From Methylobacterium indicum (GTDB lineage Bacteria; Pseudomonadota; Alphaproteobacteria; Rhizobiales; Beijerinckiaceae): a DNA stretch of 38,879 nt. How positions within the stretch are numbered: the stretch's first letter is position 1; the number at the start of each line of letters is the position of its first letter. The stretch is from contig NZ_JTHF01000014.1 of NCBI RefSeq assembly GCF_001043895.1, positions 1 to 38,879 on the forward strand, written 5' to 3'. The position numbers and the translations under genes are program-made. The notes under the pieces were generated by a model. The model saw only the letters and a program-made list of their open reading frames with translations. It searched no databases and was not told where the DNA came from. Shown one piece after another: positions 1 to 9,500 of the stretch.

Positions 1-135
1 GGGCGGGGGTTGGCCCGCCGGGACCCGGGATCGGACGACGCGGGGGGCGTCACAAGTCCGGCGGGCGATCGGCGGGCCTCATAAACCATGCGGCCGGCGC
101 GCGATAGTGGCGCCGGCGCGACGGGCAAGCGGGCC
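1..135. other. Left edge, no gene seen
   Basis: No supported coding region lies here. The only structure is a perfect 8-bp inverted repeat, GCCGGCGC at 93-100 and GCGCCGGC at 110-117, with a 9-nt loop. It lies just beyond the stop of the DsbA-like gene on the minus strand and could act as a weak terminator, although no clear U-tract follows. Confidence 0.5.
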
Positions 136-966
136 TCAGCAGGTGGCGTGGCCGCACTGGCGGACGCCCGCCACCGTCTTGCGGATCGGCTCGACGCCGA
201 CGGCGCCCGGGATGATCTCGTCGCCGATGATGAAGGCCGGGGTGCCCGACAGGCCGAGCTTGTCGCCCAGGCCCACGTTCTCCTGCAGGGCCGCCTGGAT
301 GTCGGGGGCCTGCATGTCCTTCTGCAGCTTGGCGACGTCGAGGCCCATCTCCTTGGCCACCGCGATCGCCCGCTCGCCGTTCACCCGGCCGCGGCTCTCG
401 AGCAGGCGGGTGTGGTAGTCGAACAGCTTGTCGCCCTTGAGCTGCTGCTTCGCCGCGAGCGCCACCTTGCTGGCCTCGAGCGAATCGGGCCCGAGCACGG
501 GGAAGTCGCGCAGGACCACCTTCAGCTTCGGGTCGCCCTTGATCAGAGTCTGCAGGTCGTTGAGCGCCCGCTTGCAGTAGCCGCAATTGTAGTCGAAGAA
601 CTCGACCAGGGTGACGTCGCCGTTCGGGTTGCCGGCGACGAAGCCGTGCGGCGAGTTGTGCAGCGTGTCGCGAGTCTCCTTCAGGGCGCTGGCCTGGGCG
701 ACCTTCTGGGCCTCCTGCTGGCGCTTCTCCAGCTCGGCCATCGCCTCCTGGAGAATCTCCGGGTTCTTCATCAGGTAATCGCGCACCACGCCCTCGATCG
801 CCTGGCGCTGGGCATCCGGCATCGCGGTCGCAGCGGGTCCTTGAGCGGCGGGGGCCGCCGGTGTGGTGGTCGGCGACTGCGCCTGCGTCGGGGCAACCGC
901 GGCGACGAGGCCCGCGAGGGCGAGGGCGGGCAGAAGGCGGGGCAGGGGCAGCATCGTCGTCCTCAT
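136..966 (-). CDS. DsbA-family periplasmic thiol:disulfide oxidoreductase
   Basis: This is a predicted exported thiol oxidoreductase of 276 residues. Residues 1-30 form a signal peptide ending in an Ala-rich stretch (APTQAQ), followed by a Pro/Ala/Thr linker. A helical region around 50-105 precedes the thioredoxin fold. The active site is C128-G-Y-C131 in the context FFDYNCGYCKRA, and the cis-proline loop is SGTPAFIIG near the C-terminus. The helical N-terminal extension resembles the Com1/DsbA-like family (ScsC/BcfH type), so it may act as an isomerase or copper-stress protein rather than a strict DsbA. I chose the ATG at 966. An ATG at 954 has a better-spaced GAGGA but leaves a signal peptide with few basic residues. 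It is transcribed away from the aminotransferase and appears to stand alone. Confidence 0.85.
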   Translation of the reverse strand: MRTTMLPLPRLLPALALAGLVAAVAPTQAQSPTTTPAAPAAQGPAATAMPDAQRQAIEGVVRDYLMKNPEILQEAMAELEKRQQEAQKVAQASALKETRDTLHNSPHGFVAGNPNGDVTLVEFFDYNCGYCKRALNDLQTLIKGDPKLKVVLRDFPVLGPDSLEASKVALAAKQQLKGDKLFDYHTRLLESRGRVNGERAIAVAKEMGLDVAKLQKDMQAPDIQAALQENVGLGDKLGLSGTPAFIIGDEIIPGAVGVEPIRKTVAGVRQCGHATC

Positions 967-1140
967 CGGGGGTCGTCCACCGTCGGTGGCGCGCAATCCT
1001 GGCGCGCTCCTTGATCCCTCGGTTAGGCGGTTTCGCGGCGGCCTTGTCAAATCACGCCTGCGGTGGGGGCGGGGCGCAATCGCGTGCAAATCCCGCTATG
1101 TGCGGGGGCGCACCCGCGCCCCTGTCGTCCAAGGCCCGTC

Positions 1141-2307
1141 ATGTCCGATCCCTCCTCCCTCGTCTCCCGCCGCGCCGCCCGCGTCGCGCCCTTCCTGGCG
1201 ATGGACGTGCTCGCCGCCGCGGCGCGGCGCGAGCGGGCCGGCGACAGCGTGGTCCATATGGAGGTGGGCCAGCCCTCCGCTCCGGCACCGAAACCCGCCA
1301 TCGCGGCGGCGCAGGCGGCGCTGGCCTCCGGCCGCATCCCCTATACCGAGGCGCTCGGCATCGCCCCCTTGCGCGAGCGGATCGCCCGCCACTACGCCGA
1401 GGCCTACGGCGTGACGGTGGCGCCCGAGCGCGTCGTCGTCACCACCGGCTCCTCGGCGGGCTTCGTGCTGGCGTTCCTCAGCCTGTTCGACGCCGGCGGA
1501 CGGGTGGCGATCGCCGCGCCGGGCTATCCGGCCTACCGCTCGGTGCTCCAGGCGGTCGATCTCGAGCCGGTCGGCCTCACCCTGCGGGCCGAGGACGGCT
1601 TCGTGCCGACGGCGGCCGGCCTCCGGGCGGCGCACGCGGTGTCGCCGCTCTCCGGGTTGCTGGTGATGAGCCCGGCGAACCCCTCCGGCACGATGATCGA
1701 CGAGGCGGGCCTGCGCTCCCTCGCCGAGGCCTGCCGCGAGATGAACATCCGCTTCATCTCCGACGAGATCTATCACGGCCTGACCTACGGCGTGCCGGCC
1801 GCCACCGCGCTGGCGGTCGATCCGGACGCGGTCGTGATCAACTCGTTCTCGAAATACTACTGCATGACCGGCTGGCGCATCGGCTGGATGGTGGTGCCGG
1901 AATCCCTGGTGCGGCCGATCGAGCGGCTGGCGCAGAACCTCTACATCTCGGCGCCCTACCTGTCGCAGGTCGCGGCTCTCGCCGCCTTCGAGGCGACCGA
2001 GGAGCTGGAAGCGGTCAAGGGCGACTACGCCCGCGCCCGCGCGCTGCTGCTCAACGAATTGCCGTCGATCGGACTCGGCGACGTGCATCCGGCCGACGGC
2101 GCCTTCTACCTCTACGCCGACGTCGCGCGGCTCACCAACGACTCGATCGGCTTCTGCCGCCGCATGCTCGACGAGGCCGGCGTCGCGGCGACCCCCGGTC
2201 TCGATTTCGACCCGGAGGCCGGCGCCCACCACCTGCGCCTCTCCTTCGCCGGCGGCGAGGCCGAGGCGCACGAGGCGGTGCGGCGGCTGAAGGGCTGGCT
2301 TCGCTGA
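1141..2307 (+). CDS. Class I/II pyridoxal-phosphate aminotransferase
   Basis: This fold-type I PLP aminotransferase of 388 residues transfers an amino group from an amino acid to a 2-oxo acid in the cytoplasm. Visible family residues are N180 in SPANPSG, D208 in ISDEIYHG (pyridine nitrogen contact), the Schiff-base lysine K238 in NSFSKYY, and R246 in GWRIGW (substrate carboxylate). The N-terminal region has the usual MEVGQPSAPAP segment. The substrate cannot be told from sequence; the family includes aspartate, aromatic and branched-chain enzymes. An AAGG lies about 6 nt before the start. The methyltransferase gene follows after 14 bp, so the two are probably cotranscribed. Function at family level is secure, substrate unknown. 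Confidence 0.88.
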   Translation: MSDPSSLVSRRAARVAPFLAMDVLAAAARRERAGDSVVHMEVGQPSAPAPKPAIAAAQAALASGRIPYTEALGIAPLRERIARHYAEAYGVTVAPERVVVTTGSSAGFVLAFLSLFDAGGRVAIAAPGYPAYRSVLQAVDLEPVGLTLRAEDGFVPTAAGLRAAHAVSPLSGLLVMSPANPSGTMIDEAGLRSLAEACREMNIRFISDEIYHGLTYGVPAATALAVDPDAVVINSFSKYYCMTGWRIGWMVVPESLVRPIERLAQNLYISAPYLSQVAALAAFEATEELEAVKGDYARARALLLNELPSIGLGDVHPADGAFYLYADVARLTNDSIGFCRRMLDEAGVAATPGLDFDPEAGAHHLRLSFAGGEAEAHEAVRRLKGWLR

Positions 2308-2321
2308 CCGGAGGATCACCC

Positions 2322-3092
2322 ATGAGCGACCTGCACCCTGCCGCCGCGACCGGCTTCGCCTCCGGTGCCGAGACCTACGCGCGGGGCCGGCCCGACTATC
2401 CGGGGGCGCTCGGCGCCTGGCTGCGCGACACCCTGCGTCTCGGGCCCGGCCGCAGGGCCGCCGATCTCGGCGCCGGGACCGGCAAGTTCACCCGCCTCAT
2501 CGCCGCGACCGGCGCCGAGGTGACGGCGATCGAGCCGGTCGACGCGATGCGCGACAGGCTCGCCGCCTCCGTGCCGGGTGTCACCGCGCTCGCCGGCTCC
2601 GCCGAGGCGATGCCGCTGCCGGATGCCAGCCTCGACGCCCTCGTCTGCGCCCAGGCCTTCCACTGGTTCTCGACGCCTGAGGCCCTGGCCGAGATCCGCC
2701 GCGTGCTCAAGGTCGGCGGCCGCTTCGGCCTCGTCTGGAACGTCCGCGACGACGCAACGCCGTGGGTCGGGGAACTGACGGCGATCATGAATGCCCATGA
2801 GGGCGACGCGCCGCGCTACCACACGGGGGCGTGGCGGCGGCTGTTCCCGGCGGAGGGGTTCGGGCCGCTGCATGAGGACGCGTTCCCGCACGGCCATACC
2901 GGCACCCCCGAACAGGTGATCCTCGACCGCACGCTGTCGGTGAGCTTCATCGCGGCTTTGCCGGAGACGGAGCGGGCGCGGGTGGCGCAGGACGTGCGGA
3001 CGCTCATCGCACGCACGCCGGATCTCGCCGGGCGGAGCGACGTGACCTTTCCGTACCGGACGCACGTCTACTGGTGCGAGCGGAAAGTCTGA
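2322..3092 (+). CDS. Class I SAM-dependent methyltransferase (Methyltransf_11 type)
   Basis: This is a cytoplasmic small-molecule methyltransferase of 256 residues. The SAM-binding motif I is DLGAGTGKFT (residues 48-57). The acidic end of strand 2 is AIEP, and motif II/III is LDALVCAQAFHWF, with the HWF often seen in UbiE-like and yeast TMT1-like members. The N-terminus (TYARGRPDYP) matches the usual YARGRPPYP signature of this subfamily. A GGAGGA Shine-Dalgarno lies 8 nt before the ATG, and the gene directly follows the aminotransferase. The acceptor substrate is not identifiable. Confidence 0.85.
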   Translation: MSDLHPAAATGFASGAETYARGRPDYPGALGAWLRDTLRLGPGRRAADLGAGTGKFTRLIAATGAEVTAIEPVDAMRDRLAASVPGVTALAGSAEAMPLPDASLDALVCAQAFHWFSTPEALAEIRRVLKVGGRFGLVWNVRDDATPWVGELTAIMNAHEGDAPRYHTGAWRRLFPAEGFGPLHEDAFPHGHTGTPEQVILDRTLSVSFIAALPETERARVAQDVRTLIARTPDLAGRSDVTFPYRTHVYWCERKV

Positions 3093-3122
3093 TCTGCCAC
3101 GGGAGGCCGCAAGACCCTGCTG

Positions 3123-3151
3123 GTCATTCCGCTGCCCGGCCGCGGGATGAC
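3123..3151. terminator. Hairpin between convergent genes
   Basis: A 10-bp stem pairs GTCATTCCGC (3123-3132) with GCGGGATGAC (3142-3151) around a 9-nt loop, with one T/G wobble. It lies between the converging methyltransferase and sulfatase genes, so it could end transcription from both sides. There is no convincing T-tract. The GTCAT/ATGAC ends also resemble the dispersed repeat at 33407-33450. Confidence 0.4.
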
Positions 3152-3189
3152 GGAGAGCGTGGCGACGGGGTGTTCGTGGGTGCCGAACC

Positions 3190-4587
3190 TTATTTCGGCG
3201 CCCCCACCCCGAAATGGTCGGCGAGCTGCGCGCCCGTGTAGCTCTCCGTGAAGCTGTCGGGGCGCTCCGGCAGCATCGCGGCGCTCCACGCAGTCCAGGC
3301 CGCCTGCAGCCGGGAAAAGTCGTCCGGACGCCGCGCCTTGAGGTTCGCCCGCTCCAGCGGATCGGCGACCACGTCGAACAGGAAGGTGTTGTCCCGGATC
3401 TTGAGGTACTTGAGGTCGCCGTCGCGCATCGCCGCTTGCGCGTTGGCGCGGTAGCGCCAGTAGAAGGTGCGCGGGCGCTCCGGGGCTTGGCCTGTCAGGA
3501 TCGGCAGGAGGTCGATGCCGTCGGACGGATAGGCCGGATCGGGGGCGGAGCCCGCGGCGGCCAGCAGCGTCGGCAGCCAGTCCATGGTGATCATCGGCTG
3601 GGCCGAGACCGCGCCGGCCTTCAGCCGCCGCGGCCACGACACGAGCGCCGGGATGCGCAGGCCGCCTTCCAGCAATTCGGTCTTGCGGCCGGTGAACGGC
3701 CAGGTGTCCGAGAAGCGCTCGCCGCCATTGTCGCTCGTGAACACCACGATCGTGTCCTCGGCGATCCCGTTCGCCTCCAGCGCATTGAGGACCCGGCCGA
3801 TCTGGGTATCCATCTCGGCGACGATGCGCCGGTAGGTTTCCTGGGTGCCGCCGTCGAAGTGGCGCAGGTTGCTGCCGGCGATCCGGCGCGACTCGGCCTC
3901 GTCGTCGGGCGTCTCCCAGGGCCAGTGCGGCGCGTTGAAGTGCAGGCTGAGGAAGAACGGCCGCCCGGCCTTCGCGGCGGCGGAGACCGTCTCGACCGCG
4001 CGCTGTCCCAGCAGGTGGGTGGCGTAGCCGGCCTCCTCGATCGCGACGTCGCCGTCCCAGAGGTCCGGCTTGTCGTCGGTGCCGCGGTGGCTGAAATAGT
4101 CGATGGTGCCGCCGCGAAAGCCCCAGAACGCGTCGTAGCCGCGCTGCAGCGGCCCGTAATCGTGGACGCTGCCGAGGTGCCACTTGCCGACGAGCGCCGT
4201 GCGGTAGCCGGCCTGCCGCAGCAGGCCCGGCAGGGTCGGGTGCTCCGCCGGCAGGCCGCCGGTGAAGCGGGTCGTGACCGGCTCCTCGAGCCCGACCGGC
4301 AAACGGTACTGGTAGCGCCCGGTGATCAGGGCCGTGCGGGTGGCCGAGCACACCGCGGAGTTGGCGTAGGCCTGCGTGAAGCGCACGCCCTTCGCGGCGA
4401 TCCGGTCGATGTGGGGCGTCGCGATGTCGGGCCGGCCGTAAGCGGCGACGTCGGCGTAGCCGAGGTCGTCGGCCATGATGAAGACGATGTTCGGGGCTTG
4501 CGCCGCCCGCGCCGCCCGCGGGCCGGCCAGTGCCGCGGCGCCAAGAGCCGCGTTTCCGAGCACGCGCCTGCGCGTCATCCCCGCCAT
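3190..4587 (-). CDS. Tat-exported type I sulfatase
   Basis: This predicted exported sulfate-ester hydrolase has 465 residues. The N-terminus MTRRRVLGNAALGAAAL is a twin-arginine signal followed by a hydrophobic core and the cleavage-like ARAAQA. The formylglycine signature is C80-S-A-T-R84 followed by TALITGR, a C-x-A-x-R variant of the usual C-x-P-x-R, so activation would need a formylglycine-generating enzyme encoded elsewhere. Metal ligands D40-D41 (MADDLGYAD) and the later TSDNGGE match arylsulfatase A-type enzymes. The start has GGAGG 6 nt upstream (MAGMTRRR). It is a single gene, convergent with the methyltransferase. The sulfated substrate is unknown. Confidence 0.87.
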   Translation of the reverse strand: MAGMTRRRVLGNAALGAAALAGPRAARAAQAPNIVFIMADDLGYADVAAYGRPDIATPHIDRIAAKGVRFTQAYANSAVCSATRTALITGRYQYRLPVGLEEPVTTRFTGGLPAEHPTLPGLLRQAGYRTALVGKWHLGSVHDYGPLQRGYDAFWGFRGGTIDYFSHRGTDDKPDLWDGDVAIEEAGYATHLLGQRAVETVSAAAKAGRPFFLSLHFNAPHWPWETPDDEAESRRIAGSNLRHFDGGTQETYRRIVAEMDTQIGRVLNALEANGIAEDTIVVFTSDNGGERFSDTWPFTGRKTELLEGGLRIPALVSWPRRLKAGAVSAQPMITMDWLPTLLAAAGSAPDPAYPSDGIDLLPILTGQAPERPRTFYWRYRANAQAAMRDGDLKYLKIRDNTFLFDVVADPLERANLKARRPDDFSRLQAAWTAWSAAMLPERPDSFTESYTGAQLADHFGVGAPK

Positions 4588-4891
4588 GCCTGTCCTCCCT
4601 GCTTTACCGGAGCGAGCGTACGGGCCCGACCAGGATCAGCCAAGCCGCCGCGTCCCCGGCTTCGCCGCCGCGAGCGACGCGGCGAGCCGGGCGGCATCGG
4701 GCAAGGCGTCGTTCACCCGAGCTCACCGCGGCTCGGGGCGCGGAGCGGGATTGTCGAGCAGGGCCGGGTGTCGTCGGTCGGCGGGAGCCGGCTCAGAGCA
4801 TCGGCCGATCCCTCCCGCCACGGGACGCGCGAGGCGGCCCGGATCCGACGAGGATCGCCGAATTTTTCCCCGGCCGTGAACCCCGCTCCGC
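4588..4891. other. Intergenic, nothing recognised
   Basis: About 300 bp separate the sulfatase start from the stop of the soluble chemoreceptor. Apart from the sulfatase ribosome site and a small CGCCGCG/CGCGGCG hairpin around 4670, I see no gene or regulatory element. Confidence 0.5.
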
Positions 4892-6214
4892 TCAGTGGCG
4901 CGTCGCGCCCTCGGCGGCGGCCACGAGGGTCTTGGCGGCGGCCTCGAAGGCCTGGAAGGCCGGGATCGCCTTGTCCCAGGCGCCGGCGCCCAGGGCCTCG
5001 ACCATGGCGGCGGCGTGGCGGCGGGCCTCGGCGCAGGATGCGGTGATCTGGGACGCCGCCGGATGCGCGGGATCGATCCCGAATTCCGCGGCATCGCCGG
5101 AGGCGAAGGGCGACACCGCCGCCGAGGCCTGGCCGAGCCCGACCAGGGTCGCCGCGAGGCGGCGCTTCCACATCCCCATATCGGCGGGCATGCGCAGCAG
5201 GCGGTATCCCGGCAGGCTGCGGGCCGTCCCGGCGTCGAGCACCTCCTGGGCCTTCGTCTCGGCCCGCACCAGGATCGCCATCAGGCCGTCGATCTCGTCC
5301 CGGGTCTTCTGCGCCTTGCCGGCGACCTGCTGCACGCCGGACGAGATTTCGGCGGTGGCCGCCTCCTGCTGGCCCAGCACCTCGGCGAGCGCCCGGATCC
5401 CCTCCGCCGAGCGGGCGACGGCGTCGCCCTCCTGCACCACCCGGGCCTCGACCCGGGTCACCGCGGCGGTGCCGCTCGCCACCGCGTGCCGGCTCTCGGC
5501 CACGGCGCCCTGGATCGCCGCCAGTTCCTGCAGCAGCACCGCCAGGCGGCCGCGGATCTGCTCGGTCGCCCGCGCGGTCTGGCCGGAGAGCTGCTTGACC
5601 TCCGCCGCGACGACCGCGAAGCCGCGGCCGGCCTCGCCGGCCCGCGCCGCCTCGATGGTGGCGTTCAGCGCCAAGAGGTTGGTCTGGCTCGAGATCGCCT
5701 CGATCGTCCCCGCCATCTCCTGAATCTGCAGGGCCGCGCTCTCGAAGCCGGTCAGGCGCCGCTCGATCTGCTCGGCATGGGTCTCGATCGCCGCCATGGT
5801 GCGGCTCGCCTCGCGCATGTCCGCCGCGCAGGCCGCGATGCCGCCGCTCGCCTGCTCGGCGACCTCGGCGCTGGCCTGCGAGCGGCCGGAGAGCTCGCGG
5901 GTGGAGGCCGCCACCTCCTCGACCGCCGCCGCCATGGCGCGGGTCTGGCCGGCGATCTCGCTGGCGTCGTGCGTCATCCAGCCGAGCACGGTCGCCGCCT
6001 CGGAGGCCTCCGCGGCGATACGGGCCGTGCTGCCCAGATCCGCGGCGGCGGTGCCCTGCATCCGGCCCACGAGCTGCCCGAGGGAGCGGGCGAGGCGCCC
6101 GTGGCCCAGATCCGACCCGGCCCCGGCCCTGTCGACGAGACCGGCGAGGCGCTCCTCGACCATGTCGGGGGTCTCGACGGGAACGGGCGCGGGGGCGTTG
6201 CGGGAACGGAACAT
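4892..6214 (-). CDS. Soluble methyl-accepting chemotaxis protein
   Basis: This cytoplasmic chemoreceptor has 440 residues. It has no transmembrane segment and no HAMP domain. A short Pro-rich N-terminus leads into long heptad-patterned helices. The conserved signalling tip is [20 protein letters not shown] followed by [16 protein letters not shown], which contacts CheA/CheW. The C-terminal ~110 residues are helical; D-x-x-x-WKRRL and HAAAM recall a degenerate CZB zinc-binding domain, but the first His and the Cys of that family are not obvious, so this is only a suggestion. I chose the ATG at 6214 (MFRSR). A GTG at 6334 would add 40 residues that look less protein-like. The ligand is unknown. 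Confidence 0.85.
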   Translation of the reverse strand: MFRSRNAPAPVPVETPDMVEERLAGLVDRAGAGSDLGHGRLARSLGQLVGRMQGTAAADLGSTARIAAEASEAATVLGWMTHDASEIAGQTRAMAAAVEEVAASTRELSGRSQASAEVAEQASGGIAACAADMREASRTMAAIETHAEQIERRLTGFESAALQIQEMAGTIEAISSQTNLLALNATIEAARAGEAGRGFAVVAAEVKQLSGQTARATEQIRGRLAVLLQELAAIQGAVAESRHAVASGTAAVTRVEARVVQEGDAVARSAEGIRALAEVLGQQEAATAEISSGVQQVAGKAQKTRDEIDGLMAILVRAETKAQEVLDAGTARSLPGYRLLRMPADMGMWKRRLAATLVGLGQASAAVSPFASGDAAEFGIDPAHPAASQITASCAEARRHAAAMVEALGAGAWDKAIPAFQAFEAAAKTLVAAAEGATRH

Positions 6215-6566
6215 GGCGAGAATCCACGAAGTGATGACACGATCTCCACCGATCCCCGTATCGTTTCCGTTAACGGCCGCGGTGGATCTTGGTCTAGCGT
6301 GTAAAGTGACCCTCGGTCGTTTCCAGATTTCCACGTCATCGAGAGCTCCGGGTGGGCCTGCGATGATGGATCTGCACTCGATGGTTGCGGCCAGATGCCG
6401 ATGACGAACTGTATAAAATGCGGCGTCGCTCGGTCATCCGTTCTAGGCCGTCTGTCATACGGCGCCTTGCCGCAACGGCACGGGCCGCGCTCCCTTCGGA
6501 GCGCGGCCCGTGTCGAACGGTTCGGGACTTGCTCGGGACGGCGCCGTTCGGCCGTCCCGCCGGCAT
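6215..6566. other. Intergenic between rne and chemoreceptor
   Basis: This 352-bp gap holds the leader of the minus-strand chemoreceptor and the strong hairpin after rne. A 10-bp palindrome CCGTTAACGG occurs at 6267-6276, just before the chemoreceptor start, and could be a protein-binding site. No further gene is supported. Confidence 0.4.
6479..6512 (-). terminator. Perfect 15-bp hairpin after rne
   Basis: CACGGGCCGCGCTCC (6479-6493) and GGAGCGCGGCCCGTG (6498-6512) pair perfectly around a CTTC loop, 54 bp beyond the rne stop codon. The position and stability suggest a transcription terminator or a 3'-end stabilising structure of the rne mRNA. There is no U-tract on either side, so the mechanism is uncertain. 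Confidence 0.6.
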
Positions 6567-9500
6567 TCACTCGCCGCCGATCGCCGCTTTGGTGCGGGAC
6601 CACCAGCCGGCGCGCTTCGGACGGTCCGGATCCGCCGGAGGGGTGAGCACGACGGCCACCGGCTCGGGCTCGGGCGCCGTAACCGGCGTCTCGGGAGCCG
6701 GCTCGGCCGCCCCGGACTCCGCCGGGCGGGCGGGCTCGGACTCGCCGGCCGGGGCCGGAGCCTCGATCGCCTCGGCGGTCAGGGCCTCGCGCTCGACGGC
6801 CGGGAGGTCCGGCGCTTCGACCGGGCGGCCGACCGCCTCGGGCGCGGCGCCGGAGATCTCGTCGAGGGCGACGATCTCCTCGGCCAGGGCGTCCTGCACC
6901 AGGCTGCCCCCGGCCTCGCCGGGCTCCGCGCCGGCCACCACCTCGTCGCCGATCGTGCCGCCGGTCTCCTCGAAGCGGTCGCGACCGCGGCCGCCGCGGC
7001 GCCCGCGCCGGCGGCGCCGGCTCAGGGCGTCCTCGCGGCTCTCGCGCTCAGCGCGCGGAGCCGACGCACCGTCCTCGGTGATCGGGATCGACACCGCCTC
7101 GCCCTCGGCGGCGTGCTCACCCGGGGCCTCGCCGGCCTCGTCGCCGTCGCTCTCGTGGCCCTCGGCCTCCCCGTCCTCGGACCCGGAGCGCTCGCCCCGG
7201 CCGCGCCGGCGGCGACGGCGGCGGCGGCGCTTGCCCCCGCCCTCGTCCTCGCCCCGCGGCGCGCCGTCGCCGGCTTCCTCGTCGGAATCCGCCTCGGCGT
7301 CGCCGTCGGTCTCGGACTCGGCGATCTCCTCGGCCTCCTCGACGATCTCCTCGTCCTCGTCATCCTCCTCCAGCGGCGGCGGCAGCACCGCCTCGGCCCG
7401 GATGCTGCTGACGGGGCGCGGCTCGACCCGCTGGGCGATGTCGCCGCGCTCGAGGTGGAAGGCCGAGGTGGCGGCCAGCCGCTCGTCGGCCGCGATGATG
7501 ATCGCGACGCCGAACCGCGCCTCGAGCTCGTGCAGGTGGGCGCGCTTCTGGTTGAGGATGTAGAGCGCCACCTCGGTCCGGGTGCGCAGGATCAGGTTGT
7601 GGCTGTTCGACTTGATCAGCGCTTCCTCGATCGCCCGCAGGATCAGCAGGGCCACCGAGGCGGTCGCCCGCACGAAGCCCGAGCCGCCGCAATGCGGGCA
7701 GGGCACCGACGAGGATTCGAGCACGCCGGTGCGGATGCGCTGGCGCGACATCTCGAGCAGGCCGAAGGGCGAGATCCGGCCGACCTGGATGCGGGCGCGG
7801 TCGTTCTTCAGGCACTCGTTCAGCTTCTTCTCGACGGCGCGGTTGTTCCGCTTCTCCTCCATGTCGATGAAGTCGATGACGATGAGCCCGGCGAGGTCGC
7901 GCAGGCGCAGCTGGCGCGCCACCTCCTCGGCGGCCTCCAGGTTCGTCTTGAACGCGGTGTCCTCGATGTCGTGCTCGCGGGTGGCTCTCCCCGAGTTCAC
8001 GTCGATCGAGACCAGGGCCTCGGTCGGGTTGATGACGAGGTAGCCGCCCGAGCGCAGGGAAACGTGGTTGGAGAACATCGCGTCGAGCTGCTGCTCGACC
8101 CCGAAGCGGGCGAAGATCGGCGACGGGTCGCGGTAGGGCTTCACCACCTTCGACTGCGTCGGCATCAGCATCCGCATGAAGTCCTTGGCCTCGCGGTAGG
8201 CGTCCTCGCCCGCGACCAGAACCTCGTCGATGTCCTTGTTGTAGAGGTCGCGGATGGCGCGCTTGATCAGCGAACCCTCCTCGTAGACGAGCGCCGGCGC
8301 GGCGGACGACAGCGTCAGCTCGCGCACGCTCTCCCACAGCCGCATCAGGTACTCGAAGTCGCGCTTGATCTCCGGCTTGGTGCGCGAGGCACCCGCCGTG
8401 CGCAGGATGACGCCCATCCCCTCGGGCACCTCGAGGTCGGTGGCGATCTCCTTCAGGCGCTTGCGGTCGGCCGCGCTGGTGATCTTGCGCGAGATGCCGC
8501 CGCCCCGGCCGGTGTTCGGCATCAGCACCGAGTAACGGCCGGCGAGCGACAGGTAGGTGGTGAGCGCCGCGCCCTTGGTGCCGCGCTCCTCCTTGACGAC
8601 CTGGACCAGGATGACCTGCCGGCGCTTGATCACCTCCTGGATCTTGTAGTGCCGGCGCGGGGTGCGGGGACGCTCGGGGATCTCGGCGAGCGCGTCGCCG
8701 CGGCCGCCGACCTGCTCGACGATCGGCTCCTCGTGGTCGTCGTCCTCGTCCTCGTCGTCCTCCCCGTCGTCCTCGTCCTCGTCGTCCTCCCCATCATCCT
8801 CGTGGTCGTCGTCCTCGTCGTCGGACGCGTCCTCGTCGGCCTGCGGCGCCTCGACCGGCTGCGAAGCGGCGACGGGCTGGGGCAGGACGCCCGCGTCGTC
8901 GCTCTCGCCGGCGGGGTCGGCCTGACCCGCGGCCGCGACGGGCTCGGACGCGGCGGGAGCGGCCTCGGTCGCGTCCGCGACGGGGGCGGGCTCCGCCGAC
9001 ACGGCGGCGGCGATCGCCGCCGGGGTCTCGGCGCCGGCCTCGCCCTGCAGCGGGGCGGCCTCGACGGGGTGATGCTCGGCGGCGGGCGCCGCGGCAGAGG
9101 TCTCCTGGGCAGGAGCCTCCTGGGCCGGAGCCTCCTGGGCCGGGCTCTCGTGAGCCTGGCCGTCCTGGGCCTGGGTCTCCTGGATCAGGTTGTCCTGCGC
9201 GACGGCGTCGCCGGCCTGGGCCTCGGCCGGAGCCTCGTGGGCGGCCTGCCCCGGATGCTCGCCGCTCTCGGGCTGGCCGGGCGTCCCTTCGCTGAACGTC
9301 CCTTCGCTGAACGTCTCCTGGGCGAGCGTCTCGCGCGGGTGCGTGTCCTGCCAGCCGGTCGCCTCGGCGCCGCTCGTCTCGACATCGGCCTCCTGGCGGA
9401 TCTCCTGGCCGGTCTCGTGCAGATCCTCCGCCGGGGCGCTCACCACGGCGTCGGACGGTCGCGATGAGGCCTCGGCCCGGCGGCCACGGCGCCGACGGCG

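Noticed and set aside
6510..9467. Very long open frame (985 codons) on the plus strand opposite rne
   Set aside because: It is a shadow of rne caused by high GC at third positions. Its composition is Leu/Arg/Gly/Ala repeats with no domain, while the minus frame has all RNase E catalytic motifs.
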